A DNA stretch of 64,000 nt from Cladobotryum mycophilum (lineage: Eukaryota; Ascomycota; Sordariomycetes; Hypocreales; Hypocreaceae): positions 4,154,001 to 4,218,000 of the forward strand of contig CM071590.1 of NCBI GenBank assembly GCA_036429605.1, in the 5' to 3' direction. Of this stretch, positions 12,370 to 24,156 are shown one piece after another; within the stretch, counting starts at the first letter, position 1, and the number at the start of each line of letters is the position of its first letter. The translations under genes were made by a program, and so were the position numbers. Under the pieces are notes generated by a model. It saw only the letters and a program-made list of their open reading frames with translations, had not been told where the DNA came from and did no database searches.

Positions 12370-13376
12370 TTTGATGGGTTTATATTTCCTCTGAATATCA
12401 CAACAGAAGGTTTGTCCTTGCAAATTTGTCCAAAAGAAAAACAGAGCAAGAGGAAATGGTCGATCGTTTTTTCGCGCCCAAGACGAGGGAGAAGATTCAA
12501 ACGGCAAAAACAAGGTTATATATGCATGGCCACGAATCAGGCCATCACTGAATAGAGGGCCTTGCTTCTCGTTCCTCGACCAATGCAACATCATAGCGTC
12601 AGAAAAAATTTCCCCCTATGGTTGCTTTTTTATTCCAACGCTATATCACAGAGCCCCTTGATGCTGACTTTCAGAACAGCCACAGCTTAGATCCAAGCAT
12701 CTGCAGCTACCGGGTGTCATGTGTCCTGCAACTTGTTTGAGAGCTAGAGCCTGGGAGGGATCGATGATGGAACCGTATCAGCGATTGAAAAGCGGCGGTC
12801 AAGATCTACTGGACCTTCTCAGCAGATTTTAGCAGTCCAAAGATGTCGTAGTCTATCAAGACTACGGAGTAGATCAGCTACGATGTAACCAAGTCGACAG
12901 GAAGTAGCTGATAGATTTCCCACAATCAACCAAAAAGAACCTTATACCGCTTCCCGAACGCCTGCGCTAACAAGGGCCTTCTTGGACAGGTGTCCAGCTA
13001 TATCCATGCAGTTTCCTGCTGGCAGATTTACAGCTTCCAGGTTGATATGGATATCGGGATCGCCCCGAAGGCTATTGCTCTGTCGGTGACTCGGGGATAG
13101 TTCCTTGGAGTTATTGGAGCGATGTGCCATTCGAATCTTTAGCGGTTCTTAACTACCGGCTCCTAAAATCTGCATGTCGTGGCTTGTCAAGCTGAAAGAC
13201 CCTTGCATGTCTCAACCGAAGGTGTCGCAACTGCTGACAGCAATTATACCAAGCAAGCGACTTTGATGTTTTTGATAGAGCACTATGCCCTCTATGGCAA
13301 ATTAACCAAGACTTTGTATTCGGAGTAGAGAGTATACTATACGGGGATTTGCTGCGAGCCATCTTTCCATCCTTGG
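12370..13376. other. Intergenic region, no gene seen
   Basis: One kilobase between the methyltransferase start and the 3' end of the STK19 gene. It contains a TACGGAGTA motif at 12863-12871 and only short random frames. Confidence 0.55.
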
Positions 13377-14477
13377 TTATCCCCCTAATGCTCTCACTCC
13401 TCTTCCCACGCTCCCTGTATCAAACACCTCAACAATACCCAACCCAACGGCTTGGCCAAGAACCCACTCCCATTCCACACCCCAAAACCCCTTCCACCTT
13501 GTGCCATAGAGCCCACCGCCCTCGAACCGCTCCCGGAACCAACTCTCCGGGCCTTCGCCCCATTTCGTCTTGCCCAGGGCCTCGCGGAGCCAGTCCACCG
13601 CCCCTCCGGCAAGTTTCAAATAGCTTCCGTGTCCTGGTAGGGCTATTCTAAAGCCAGAAGAGTCGTAAAAATGGCCCGTTAGCGTTGAAGCACCACCCCC
13701 GCCGCCGGCAAGATGGATGACGTTTTGTCCGCCTACGGCAGATATAGTACCCGAGGCAAATTGAGAGACATGGTGGATCGAAGTCAAGGTCGCGCGATCT
13801 TCGGGGCGTATACTGAATGTGCTCCCCGGCGTAGCATGGAGCGGGCTTGTTAGAAATCCGGCTCGTATGAGCTCATCTGTCTGGGCACCTGTCAACGCCC
13901 CCTTGGACACTGTCTGTACCGTCGGATTCCCCTTGAGATACTCGAGAAACCCTTCTGTAGTCTCTTGGGACAAGTTGGCTTTGTGGATCATTGCTTCGAG
14001 ATCGGATGACTCGATCAGGGCCTCGCCCATGCCGGCCCGCCTCTCGACTCTGACTTTGCGAAGAATGCCCTCGCCCCAGAGCTCCACTACTTCTCTTTCA
14101 ACCCTTGAAGGCGAGTTAAGTATTGCATTTAAGTGACCCATGGTGACTATAGGTGGCACGGCCAACCTATAATTCAAAATCTCCGTCGTTCTAGTCGAGT
14201 GCAGGCCCGTTCGCGGAACAGGGCTAAACATTTTCGATCGTATATACCTCATCGCTTGAACCACATCCCGCAAGGTCAAATCCTCCTGCAGTATCTTTGT
14301 TATTCCCAAATCCGTAAGCCTTTCTGGAAACTGATCTTTGTCGCCGCCATTTCTTGCCTCGCTTCTGGCCCCCCTTGAGGAGGATTGACCCCTGGGAGAC
14401 TGTCTAGGCGTATTGGATCTGCTGGGCTTCTTCACCCGGTTTGACTTTCCTAGTATGGAACGAATACTTTGTGGCAT
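13377..14477 (-). CDS. STK19 family winged-helix protein
   Basis: A single-exon gene of 366 residues. After a basic, Ser/Arg-rich N-terminus (about 1-45), the segment ERLTDLGITKILQEDLTLRD and the following VQAMRYIRSKMFSPVP, LNYRLAVPPIVTMGHLNAIL and VERRAGMGEALI stretches fit the fungal branch of the Stk19 family (Pfam Stk19). The family was named as a serine-threonine kinase, but no kinase motif is visible here. Current knowledge treats human STK19 as a DNA-binding protein made of winged-helix domains that acts in transcription-coupled repair. A Gly-rich loop (GGGGGAST) sits near residue 265. The start is the first ATG (MPQSIRSILGKS). Confidence 0.8.
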   Translation of the reverse strand: MPQSIRSILGKSNRVKKPSRSNTPRQSPRGQSSSRGARSEARNGGDKDQFPERLTDLGITKILQEDLTLRDVVQAMRYIRSKMFSPVPRTGLHSTRTTEILNYRLAVPPIVTMGHLNAILNSPSRVEREVVELWGEGILRKVRVERRAGMGEALIESSDLEAMIHKANLSQETTEGFLEYLKGNPTVQTVSKGALTGAQTDELIRAGFLTSPLHATPGSTFSIRPEDRATLTSIHHVSQFASGTISAVGGQNVIHLAGGGGGASTLTGHFYDSSGFRIALPGHGSYLKLAGGAVDWLREALGKTKWGEGPESWFRERFEGGGLYGTRWKGFWGVEWEWVLGQAVGLGIVEVFDTGSVGRGVRALGG

Positions 14478-15099
14478 TTTTGTTTTATATCCCTCTTTTC
14501 AATGAGAAAAAAAGGGTTGGGAGGAGAAAGAAGGAGAAAGAAAGGGATTGAAAGACTCTCGTTTTGTTAGGCTCATCAAGGGACGTCTTCGGTAAGAGTC
14601 AAGTGGTGGCGAAACGGCGCACAGGCAAGGACAGGGGCATATGGTACTCAATTATTAAGCATGTGTCGATAACACAAAGACTCAAAGTTTTGCAAATTCT
14701 ATATGGATTGAGAAAAAGGATAAAGGCTGATTTGATTCTCTGATTTAAAGCATGGGATTTTTACGCTGGTGAGTCAAACTCTGTATCCAATAGGCAACAT
14801 CCAAAGCAACCGCCAAAGTTGGCTGGCTGACAGTTAGTCACCTAATTTAGTCAGTATTGCTCTGGACAAGTGAGCTTACCTTGGCCACGATAGGTATATT
14901 TTGTTATTCACAGACCTTGAGAGGACGAAAAGAGGAAGACGTCTAATATTAATATTTGATTTTTCCGTTTCCATGTTGTTACGAATACCCAAGATAATTC
15001 TGTTTCCCAAAGTCAAAAACAATCGCTAGTCCGCCCTTGTCCTGATATTCATACAATGCAAAAATATCATCGCTGTCCAATGCATTATTCCCAAATAAC
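14478..15099. other. Intergenic region, no gene seen
   Basis: 620 bp between the STK19 start and the 3' end of the Vsb1-like gene. It is AT-rich near 14640-14760 and 14930-15000 and contains no recognisable gene. Confidence 0.5.
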
Positions 15100-18000
15100 T
15101 CATCCCGCCGTAGTCAAGATATACGAAGTTATGGCACTCATACGTTCGCTCGTCAACTTTAGAGATATTCTCAACAACTCCCCAGCAACTTGTGGCTCCT
15201 CTTTTTGTAACTTGTGCCATGCATCTCGGTCCATCATCCAAATGACACAGTCTCTCTCCACCTGCGCCGTTGCCGTGCGCTCTGTTTCAGAAAAGAAGGG
15301 TAGTTCCCCGCAGGTCGTGCCAGCTACAATGCTTTCGCAGAGCCAGCCCTGGGGGAGGTCGTATTCTGCTCGTAGGATGCCACGTTCGATGAGATAAAAT
15401 CCCGTCGCTGGCTCACCCCGTTTGAACAGTGTGGTACCAGCAATAAACTCTTTCCGCACAAAATATGGTGTGGCCGGGAACCAAAAGTCTTCATTCTTGT
15501 CGCTCAAGCCCTGGAAAATCTGGAGCATCAGACGCAGCGGCTCGTTAAAACTTTGCCATCTTGCTCGTCGTTGGACTTCAGCAGTATTAAGAGCTTCATA
15601 TGCAGCCTCGGCAAGATGATTTTGGCGCGGGGAGTTAAATGGAGGATCAAAGGAGGAGAGGGTTGAGGAATTCCCCGCTGGGACATCCAAGTTTGCCGTC
15701 GCTGGTCGTTTCGCAGCGTTTCGTTCTTCCTGGTGAGCGTACAGCGTCTTCAATAACTCATTCTCGCAACTCTCTAGTGCCGAGTTCAGATCTGGTAGCA
15801 TCATGACCTCGATTTTCCCACTACCCAAGCCAACGGCTCGCAGATTTTGGCCCAGTTCGCTGTCGGCATCCAGACCGCTGAGGATGAGGTGTACACCCTT
15901 GTTGTCGAGAAGTCGGCTGATGGTATTAAAGGCCTCGCCTGCTGAGTAGTCAAGGCCGGTAACATGCCAGAGGTCCAGGATCAAGAACTTGATAGGTTTT
16001 TGAGCAAATGCGTGATCGTCCAAAAGGGCTCGTATCCTAGCTTCGACGCTGACAACCGTACCAAAGAACAAGTAGCCAGTGAGCTTCATGATATAAATCT
16101 GTCGACCAACTTGGTTGAGGTAGTGGTCCTGAGACGGGTTGCGTCGAACAGTGGAAGTGACTACATCACCGTCATAGGAGCCCCGAATCGCCGACACCCT
16201 TGAAGTTTGAATGATTAGGGATACGAATGCGAGAAGGATACCGACACCGATTCCAACAACAAAGTCATAAATGCCCATCACTAGGACAATGATAATCACT
16301 GTAGCGTATTCGGCAGGCTTGAGCTTCTTTCTCGGAAGCCATATGGCTTCAATGAGAAGTTCAAAGCCCAGATCAAAAATGAGAGTTCCGACCATCATGA
16401 CAGGTATCCAGCCAATAAGACTGGGGCCAATGAGCATAACGCCAAAAGTGAGAAGAGCAAGCATATAACCCGCAAGGCGTTTGTTTCCGCCAGATCGCAG
16501 GAAGAATACAGTGTTGGCGTAGACTAGGTAATTCTGAATGCTGCCTATACATCCAGAAAGAAAGTTGGAATAGCCATGAAGCTTCAACTCCTTATCGAGA
16601 TCAGCGTTATCTTCACCGGAATTCAGAGCCAAAGCAGGCACGTTGATTGGCACGTGGAGAATGCCAAAGAAAGTCAGAGCCAACATTGCCGGGATAACTT
16701 CAATGATTGCTCGCCAATGGACCAGATGGAATTCTGCCAAAATTAGTTTCATTCTAGCCACCAGGTCGTGCAAGAAAACTCACTGTATAGAGTGTAAAAA
16801 TACCACCATGGCTCGTCAGGTGGAGGCCCGACAAAGATCCAGCCATGCTTTCGAAGGTCACCCGCATCTAGGACGTCGAGCGAGAGAACGAACAAATAAA
16901 AGACCAATGGAATGGCTAAAATGAAGAGAGGTAGAAAGTACTTTGAAGCGCCACGGCTCTGGCCGTAGAAAAGAATCATGGCTAAAGCAAGTGGTGAGAT
17001 CCATAGAGGGAGAGTAGACGGCTGTATAAGCTGCTTGAGTGTGTCGAGGTTGTACTCCAGGTTTCCTTCCAACCGGGCTGAAACTTGAAAGCCTGTAGCA
17101 ACCAAGAACCAGCCAACACCACCTATGCAGCCAATCAAGATATGCCTAGGAATAAAACCAACCATGTAGCCGAACTTGAAACGGCCCATGAGGTAGAAAA
17201 CCAGACCAGTCAGCATGGAGCTAAGTGCGTAGGCCACAATGGTTGTAGCAATCACAGCATCGGGATTTTCTTCGCCGACGATGGATAGAATTGTCGAGGC
17301 CATATTGTGAAAGAACGGCACAACCTCAATCTAGGTCGGGTTAGTACACACATTGATCTTATTGCAGAGTCTCCAAACGTACCAGCTCAGATCCTACGGC
17401 CCCTCTGAAAATACTTCCTGAAGAGAAGATAAGTTGCGCAACAATTGTGCTAACATAGTAGATGGAAATGCCGGCCGAGCCAAGATGAGCGAAGAGAGGG
17501 GTTCCAAGGGGAAACAAAATCATGCCTAATCGTGTTAGAGGACACTCTGAAGCTGCTGCGATAACCCCAACTCACCGTATGACAGCGCATCCAGAATATT
17601 GAGAAGAAGCCCTACAGCGACCGCGGGAAGACATGATGCTGGCTCTACAACCGCATTCTTCCAAATTGCCTTTTTATCCCAACCCTGTGGGCTGGATGCT
17701 ACCGTGACGGCCTGGAAGATTTGACTCTCCATCTTATGGCGACTCTCAACTAGTCCAGCAAACCAACCCTTTCTTGGCTGACTCTTTTGTCCTTCAAGAT
17801 CAACAGGAGCGTCTTCCATGGGTTCGGAGGGTTCCCTCCCTAGCAATGGCGTGCGCTCTGAAGGTTCTACCGGCTCACGTTCTGCTCGACGATATGGTGC
17901 CTCTACAGTCTCCAACCTTGGTTGTCTTGGTTCAGGCTCTTCAAAGTTTATTCTAGAGCTCTCTCCAGTAGTTCTGCTAAAAGTTTGTGGTGGTGACTTT

Positions 18001-18580
18001 CTGAGTAGATTGGAGAGCATCGAAGGCCCATCCGCTTCTTGGTCTGAATCTCCAGGATCGTTCGGTGATGGTGGTTCGGTGACTTCATGAATGGTTTGAG
18101 ATTGTCGGTTGTGTTCATCTGTTGGCTCGCCGTCACCAGCTTCCGACTCAAATGCTTCGTGTATGGAGGCTCTGGATCGTTGGAGGAAGGCAGGTCGTCG
18201 TTGCGCTGAACCATCAGACAAAAGGTAGCTCGCTAATTCGGCGGTGTCCTGGCGAACGGATCGGGCATTCTGCGCGCTATCAACTGGGGCTATAGCATTG
18301 TTAGCAATTGGGTCGGCTATGGGCTTCGAGTGGTGTTGCGCTTACCTAGATGATCTCGGAATGAGCCGTGGATAAAAGACCGAATTGGTTCTTTTTGGCC
18401 ATGGAGAGAGCCCATGGAAGAGGAGAATGGGACTGCTAGAGAAGAACCGCTGATGTGGTTAGAGGACTCTGCGCCATCACGCTGCTGCTGCTGTTGTTGT
18501 TGAGGCTGCTGATCCGACTGTGAGGTTAGACTGGTCGCCCTCCTCCTCCACGGGGAGAATCCCAAGACAGAGGAAGACAT
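15100..18580 (-). CDS. VSB1: Vsb1-like SulP transporter with STAS and cyclic-nucleotide-binding-type domains
   Basis: Five exons: 18346-18580, 17576-18289, 17383-17525, 16784-17330 and 15100-16733. The introns are 50-56 bp with good branch sites, and the spliced length is 1090 residues. The N-terminus (1-285) is hydrophilic with a poly-Gln run (QQPQQQQQQQ). A membrane region of about 290-723 carries SulP-type segments (IEVVPFFHNM at exon 4, then FFGILHVPINVPALAL). A STAS domain (about 758-863, with LDLWHVTGLDYSAGEAF) and a C-terminal cNMP-fold domain (about 950-1060, with FKRGEPATGFYLIERG) follow. This order matches yeast Ygr125w/Vsb1, a vacuolar membrane protein needed to store basic amino acids in the vacuole, rather than the plasma-membrane sulfate permeases. 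The function is inferred from that architecture. The last intron was set by the junction YKFHLVHW. Confidence 0.88.
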
Positions 18581-19957
18581 GGTTTATGCCGAGAGATAGG
18601 AGCCCTTCCAACGAGCCAATCGGCGGTAAGCTTTAAAGATATCGCATGAGCACAGAGCACGAGGGCGAGTGCAAGTGCGAGTAGCGGAGGAACAAGTTGA
18701 TTAAGCCCAGAGTAAATTGCTTATATGAACTGGAGGGGGAGAGCAAAAAGAGGTGACGCCATGGGAGAAGGAAAAGTAAAATTCTTAGAGGAGGGATGTG
18801 AAAGCCATTGGATCGTCCAAGGGAAGGTACTATCGAAACAAACCGCACCCTTGCTAGAACAAGGAATTTTTGGGTCTGTGGCGCCGAGACGGTTCGGCAG
18901 GGCCACCTGGACAATTTTGTTAGTCTTATCTTCCCCGAATCAGAGGCATTGAAGCAATATTTGTTATTCATTCCATAATATTGCGTGTGTGGATTAAAGT
19001 TATGCAAGCAAAATTGCTGGCGAACAACAAAGCAAGGGTTTTCCATACCGCAAGTTGCAACGAAGACAAGACAAGACAATGCCATTGTTTATGTGTGTCT
19101 TCATCGGTCCTACAGCAGGTAGTATCCATTGACAACTTTTTTTTCTTTCCAGGTTCCTTTCCATCATCCCTCCTGCAGCATGCGGGGCGCTGTGTCTCAG
19201 CCCTGCATGAACCTCCGCGTCCAATAGATGTTCCCTTCAAGCCCTCGTTGCAGCAATGCTTGCAGCGTAACACGTGCGGTGGGGGGACATGGATGTTCCA
19301 TGTCATGGTTTGCATCCGATTGCCGTGAGCGTTTAAAGTCTTACCCTTGAACCTCGCATTCATTCATTCATATTTATCTATTGCTTGTATGCATGCACAA
19401 AGATGACGATCTAGACTCATCCTCTTTAATCATTGATTGCGTGTCAATTACATTAAATCCATTCATTGTCCCTAGTCAGCTCAGAGCCTGTCCTTTTTCC
19501 CGCTTTCTTGTTGACTCTCATATATCCAAGCATACTATCAGATGAGCCTAGCAGAGATTCAAAACATCCTGAAAACTAAGTACTCGTCATCCTTGCCAGC
19601 GTGTTCTGGTCAGCTGGGTTTCAGCACACGCGAGCGTTGGCTCTCCCAGCACATCGGATCAGCTAAAAAGCTGTCTGAGGTGGGAGATAAGAGCCGTGCA
19701 TATCATCGATGGTCCGGCCACGCCACAGATGTTCGCCAAACCAACACTCATCTTATCGACTCCTATTATGAATGTGATTATTGAGATATAACCGAGGTTA
19801 AGGATAATGATTTGAACCGGTCAAGTATGCCTGGAGTTGATAATGACATTAGAGCCTGAAGCATCTTCGTCTTGAATCCAGTTTGAACCATCGATAGCAA
19901 AGAAGGCTGCCGCCAAGGCTTGTATGAAGGTGAGAAGTTGGCCCCAAGTGTAGGATC
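18581..19957. other. Intergenic region, no gene seen
   Basis: 1.4 kb between the Vsb1-like start and the PSF1 stop. Short frames only (for example 19542-19784 +), none with family resemblance. Confidence 0.5.
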
Positions 19958-20707
19958 CTAGCTGAGCTTCTGCAAATAACCTTGCGCAATTAGCCGCTCC
20001 ACATCGCCTTGTCGAACATAAAACTGGCTGTTCTTTGTCAAAGTAATGGCCCTAAACTCATCGTCAGACACGAATCCTTATCAAACAGCCCCTTCTAAAA
20101 CTCACCCGTATTCTGTTTGTATCTCGCCTGCATCCTTGAGTACTCGGACGTCGATAAATAGATCGCGTGGGGGCTCAAGACTTCCCGTGAGGTCAATATC
20201 CGTCCATTGGCCCTTGTAGGCAGCTAGCAGATCACTGTATTGTCGCACATATTCCTCCTCTTGCGGACTGAGGCTGCTGGTTGCTCCATCACCACTGGAC
20301 ACCCCAGCGCCGTTACCAGTGTCTCGCACCTGTTGACCGGACAAATCAATGACGTCTGCGCCATTCCAAACGAGCTCTTCCAACTTGTCTGCCCGAGTCC
20401 TGTGGTAAGCCAGCAAACAACGCTTGTTTCTGCGCATAGATAGGTGGTTGACGAGCAGCGTGCATGCAACGGCTTGATCTGCAGCAGGGTCGAAGGAGCC
20501 CTGAAACGGCTCTAGGAGGTCGGCAACATCTTTATCCAAGTCCCTGACTTCTCTGGTCACCGCTCGAACAATTTCTGCTTGATATGGCGGTAGATGTGCG
20601 AGGTTTTGGGTTCTCTTGGCATGTTGAACCTATGAACGTGTGAGAGAGACGCGACTGAAGACCGAGTCAGATGGTTATACCAGTTTCATGCCCAAATCGC
20701 CGTACAT
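19958..20707 (-). CDS. PSF1: GINS complex subunit Psf1
   Basis: Psf1 is one of four GINS subunits; GINS joins Cdc45 and Mcm2-7 to form the replicative helicase in the nucleus. Three exons: 20681-20707 (nine codons, MYGDLGMKL), 20106-20629 and 19958-20051, giving 214 residues, close to the family length. Introns are 51 and 54 bp. The helical A domain includes LPPYQAEIVRAV, then the typical RRNKRCLLAYHR segment. The small B domain at the C-terminus reads AITLTKNSQFYVRQGDVERL after the second intron, whose donor lies inside GAATACGG|GTGAGT; reading through it gives a false stop two bases later. The gene is head-to-head with RPN13, about 1.45 kb apart. Confidence 0.93.
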
Positions 20708-22161
20708 TTTGTCAAATTCTTTCTATAAGCGGCCTCTTTTTTAAATTAGGTAAAATGTTACGTCTAATATGGCGAAATGCAAACAATCGGTTGTTGGGAG
20801 GGTCTATCGGGCCTTAAAGTTGTCGTGTTAAGAAATGAAATCCATCCATGCATCAGGCCCCGTGTGGTTTTAGCAGGGTAAGGTGGTGACGACCCCACCA
20901 TCACCGCTGATAACTTGTCAAGGCCCAGGAATAGCTGCCCCGCGGTTCTGACTCGTCTCTTGGAACAAAATCCACTGACAAGGAAACAATACCGACAACC
21001 GCAGGCCAATGGCACCATAACCTTATGGCTCTGACAGCTCCATCGTCGTAAGACGACAAAGACAGAAGTGCATTCGCGTATTGGCCAGGCCGTAGCACAT
21101 AATTGATGAGGCGCAAACTCATTATACGGCTATGGATTTGGCAGAGTACGTTACTTAGCGTGTGGCGTACGATGATTGAGTGATGTAGAGCTACTGAGGA
21201 GTGCGCGAAACAATTACAAGCTTCAACATAATTTGACTACATTTCATGGAACAATCACGGTGTATGAAATGATGAGGTAATAGACTTCATCGGCAAGGTG
21301 GCCAAGCGAGATCATGGCAATTCGCCCGAACCGACAGCGTATATCAGGTTCACGCGATGCCTGCACTGCTAGTGCCATTGTGCGCGCGAATCCCGTGTAG
21401 TTTGCATGCATGCAAGTCGTTGAGACAAGAGTACGAAACTTGAGGCTCCGCTCGCAACGTATGGGAAACGGGAAGCCTCGCTGCTTTGGTACCGAGGGCG
21501 GCTATAGGTAGAGGAAGAAGACATCTATCAAATTCACGTTAGCGCAAGGTCGCGACGCAGTTTGTACGTGAGAAATTGAATGTTGGAGAGATCGATCAGA
21601 AATGCACAAAGTGCTTGTTGTTTCGTCAGACGCGGGTCTTGAGTCCGCTCCGAAACACGGACCAATAGTTTCATCAGGAAGGATATTGTGAGGGACAGAG
21701 AGAGAAGAAGAAAAAACTTGTCTTCTTACCTGATGATGGATTTGTCGCATTGCTATGAGAATGCTGTGGGAAGTGCAAGCCGCATGTCTATTCCAGGCAA
21801 ACAGAAGCTCCAGAGATTAAACATGCTCTGATCATGAGTGCATTGCACTTTTTCAGTGCGAATGCTACGGAATATCCGTTTGCAAAGGCATATTGAATGT
21901 TCAATGGGGAGAAAAAAAGTTAGCAGAGCTAGGAAGCTTCTATTTATCTGAAGAAAATTGTTGTCTCCAGAGAAGCTGGAGAAACATCGGCCCGTGAGCC
22001 CCACCTTTGCTCCAAGCTCGACGTAAGAGCTTCTGGAGCCTGCCAGGTCGCCCGCCGCTACTACAGGTGCATCTGGGAAGAGCTCACTACCATCTAACTA
22101 CAACTTCCCACTTACAAACTCCACAAGTCCTTTGGACAATCTCAGAGCAAACAGTCTCATC
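20708..22161. other. Divergent promoter region of PSF1 and RPN13
   Basis: 1.45 kb between two divergent start codons. No coding signal, repeat or RNA gene is visible. It must hold both promoters, but I can name no specific site. Confidence 0.5.
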
Positions 22162-23712
22162 ATGCCGATTGTGCCAATAATTACTTTCAAGGCTGGCCAG
22201 TGTGAGGTCGACGTAGGTCACAACTGTTACTGCTTCATATAAGTGTCCAACGCAATGACGCTGACATCACTCTACTGATAGGCCTCGTCGAGACCAAACA
22301 AGGTCACGCCGATTTCTGACCCTGGCTATGTCTACCTCTACTCCGAGGATGGTTAGTTCTGAAAACGATATATCTCATCTACAAATTCGCTGATGGCAGA
22401 TAGACCTTGTGCACTTTTGCTGGCGACGTCGGGATCAGCCTCTTGATGAGCCTGAGCTCGATCTCGTGATGGTTCCTACTGATGGTAGCTTCCTTCCTTA
22501 CGAATACAAGACAACACCCCAACCGAGCGCAAAAACAAATGGACGCATCTTCGTCCTAAAGTTCGGCTCCTCTTCTCAGAGACACATCTTCTGGATGCAA
22601 TCGCGGCCACAGAGCAGGAACGGAGACGCAAGCTACTTTAGCCCTCGAGATCGCAAGATTGGTGACATTGTGCACCGACTTTTGCAGGGAGAGGAAGTCA
22701 ATGTTACAAGGGAGCTGTCCTCAGTTCGCAACACTGATGACCGACAAGATGACGATGACGAGACCATGGAAGACGTTGAGGGCCAGTCAGGTCCACGGGA
22801 TCGTCACGCAGGAGGCAGCGGCGGGGCAGGCGCTGATGCTACTGGAGGCGATGTAAGAGAAGAAGGCTCGGGCTCAAGGGAAGGCGGGGCCGATGGCGCA
22901 AGAGCGTAGGTACCCCCTCTTTCATACATAACAAATAGTTGATTGCGGATGGCGAATCGTCGGTACATGCATGTCGCTACTGGTTCACGGAGCCGACAGA
23001 AAAAATTGGCATTAAAAAAGAAAGAAAGAACGAAAGAAAGAGGACAATAAATCTACTACAACACGTCCATACTCCTCTAAACTTGGTTACGCCTAGTGAT
23101 ATGATGGATCCGCCATGCCCTCTGAATGACCGAGAAAGACGCAGCTAACCGACTCGCAGGGCTGCTTCTTCTGCCCCAGATGCTCAATCTGCCGTAAGGA
23201 ACTTTCTCAATTCGCTACAAAGCCCGCCTGGCCAGACAAACCCAGATTTGTCTAATGTACAGCCAGCACCGCCTGGCGACATTCCGTATCCCCACATCCA
23301 ACACCTCATTCCGAGTTCAATCACTGTTCCTCTTGTGGACACCCTTTCAGTTGAGCAGGTGGACACACTTCTTAGTTTCCTACCACCCTCCATCATCATG
23401 CTGGCTAGCCAGGGATACGACGGCAAGACTGAACCAACTGGCGAGCAACTCAATGCTGCCATGCAATCCCTCCCCTTGCAACGAAAGCGAGACTTGGTAA
23501 AAAAGGTTGTACGAAGTCCCCAATTTCACCAGTCTCTCGTGGCCCTGACCATGGCACTTCGAGATGGAGGACTGCCCAGCATTGCCGATGCCCTTGGTGT
23601 CAGAGTTGAAAATGGAGGTTACTTGCGAGGTGGAATGCCATTGGGCGGCGGTAGTGCTATTGAGGCATTCGTCAATGGTATTAAGAAGATGGCACAGGAG
23701 AAGAGACGATAA
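22162..23712 (+). CDS. RPN13: 26S proteasome ubiquitin receptor Rpn13/ADRM1
   Basis: Rpn13 sits on the 19S regulatory particle, binds ubiquitin through its Pru domain and recruits the deubiquitinase Uch37 through its C-terminal DEUBAD domain. Four exons: 22162-22212, 22282-22351, 22404-22905 and 23160-23712, giving 391 residues. The Pru domain covers about 1-115 (ITFKAGQCEVD, then YVYLYSEDDLVHFCWRRR). A low-complexity Asp/Gly/Arg linker follows (about 150-215). The DEUBAD part (about 250-360) includes LIPSSITVPLVDTLS and QRKRDLVKKVVRSPQFHQSL. The acceptor of intron 2 was placed at TAG (22401-22403), not at the CAG four bases earlier, because only the former keeps the conserved EDDLVHFCW. Intron 3 is 254 bp, longer than its neighbours. 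Confidence 0.93.
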
Positions 23713-24156
23713 TTCTCGCCGTGTTCATGTATGCCAGAAACGACACCGTTGGATCTTATACATAGCTGTGCTTAGCGTGTAGACATGCTCAACCGGTAGC
23801 AGAATAGAGGTTTAAAAATGTTGTGGGAATAGCTGTTGAATCCGTTACCACCTACTTAGGACACTTCTGTGTCTCCTTTAAATCATCATCCCTACCCATG
23901 TTAAAAGACCACCGGTATGTTAGTCAAGTTTAGGCTATAGCTTTTGCGGTAGTTGAAGCTCTGTCAGTGCCGAGTTCAGACTGCATCCACACATGGAGGG
24001 CAGATGTGGGGATGCAGCTGCAGTCTACAGCAGAGGTTGCGGGCACTAGCACGTTACGGGCAACGACACTCTGCGCCCGAGCTTGACGTAGTTCAAACTT
24101 CAGCAATCCCATATTTTCTTGCTCATCCAACTGCAAACATCATAAACCTGCGAAAA
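23713..24156. other. Intergenic region between RPN13 and the Cus2 gene
   Basis: 444 bp between two genes on the same strand. It must contain the RPN13 terminator and the promoter of the next gene; no specific motif recognised. Confidence 0.5.

Noticed and set aside
17535..18221. Separate small genes in the Vsb1-like region
   Set aside because: The frames at 18317-18580, 17535-18221 and 16749-17321 join through normal 50-56-bp introns into one transporter.
11546..18580. Secondary-metabolite cluster around the methyltransferase
   Set aside because: Neighbours are STK19, a vacuolar transporter and kinesin; no polyketide, peptide or terpene synthase is in the window.
19958..20105. PSF1 ending at the in-frame stop 20102
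   Set aside because: The stop overlaps a donor site. Splicing to 20051 restores the conserved C-terminal B domain.
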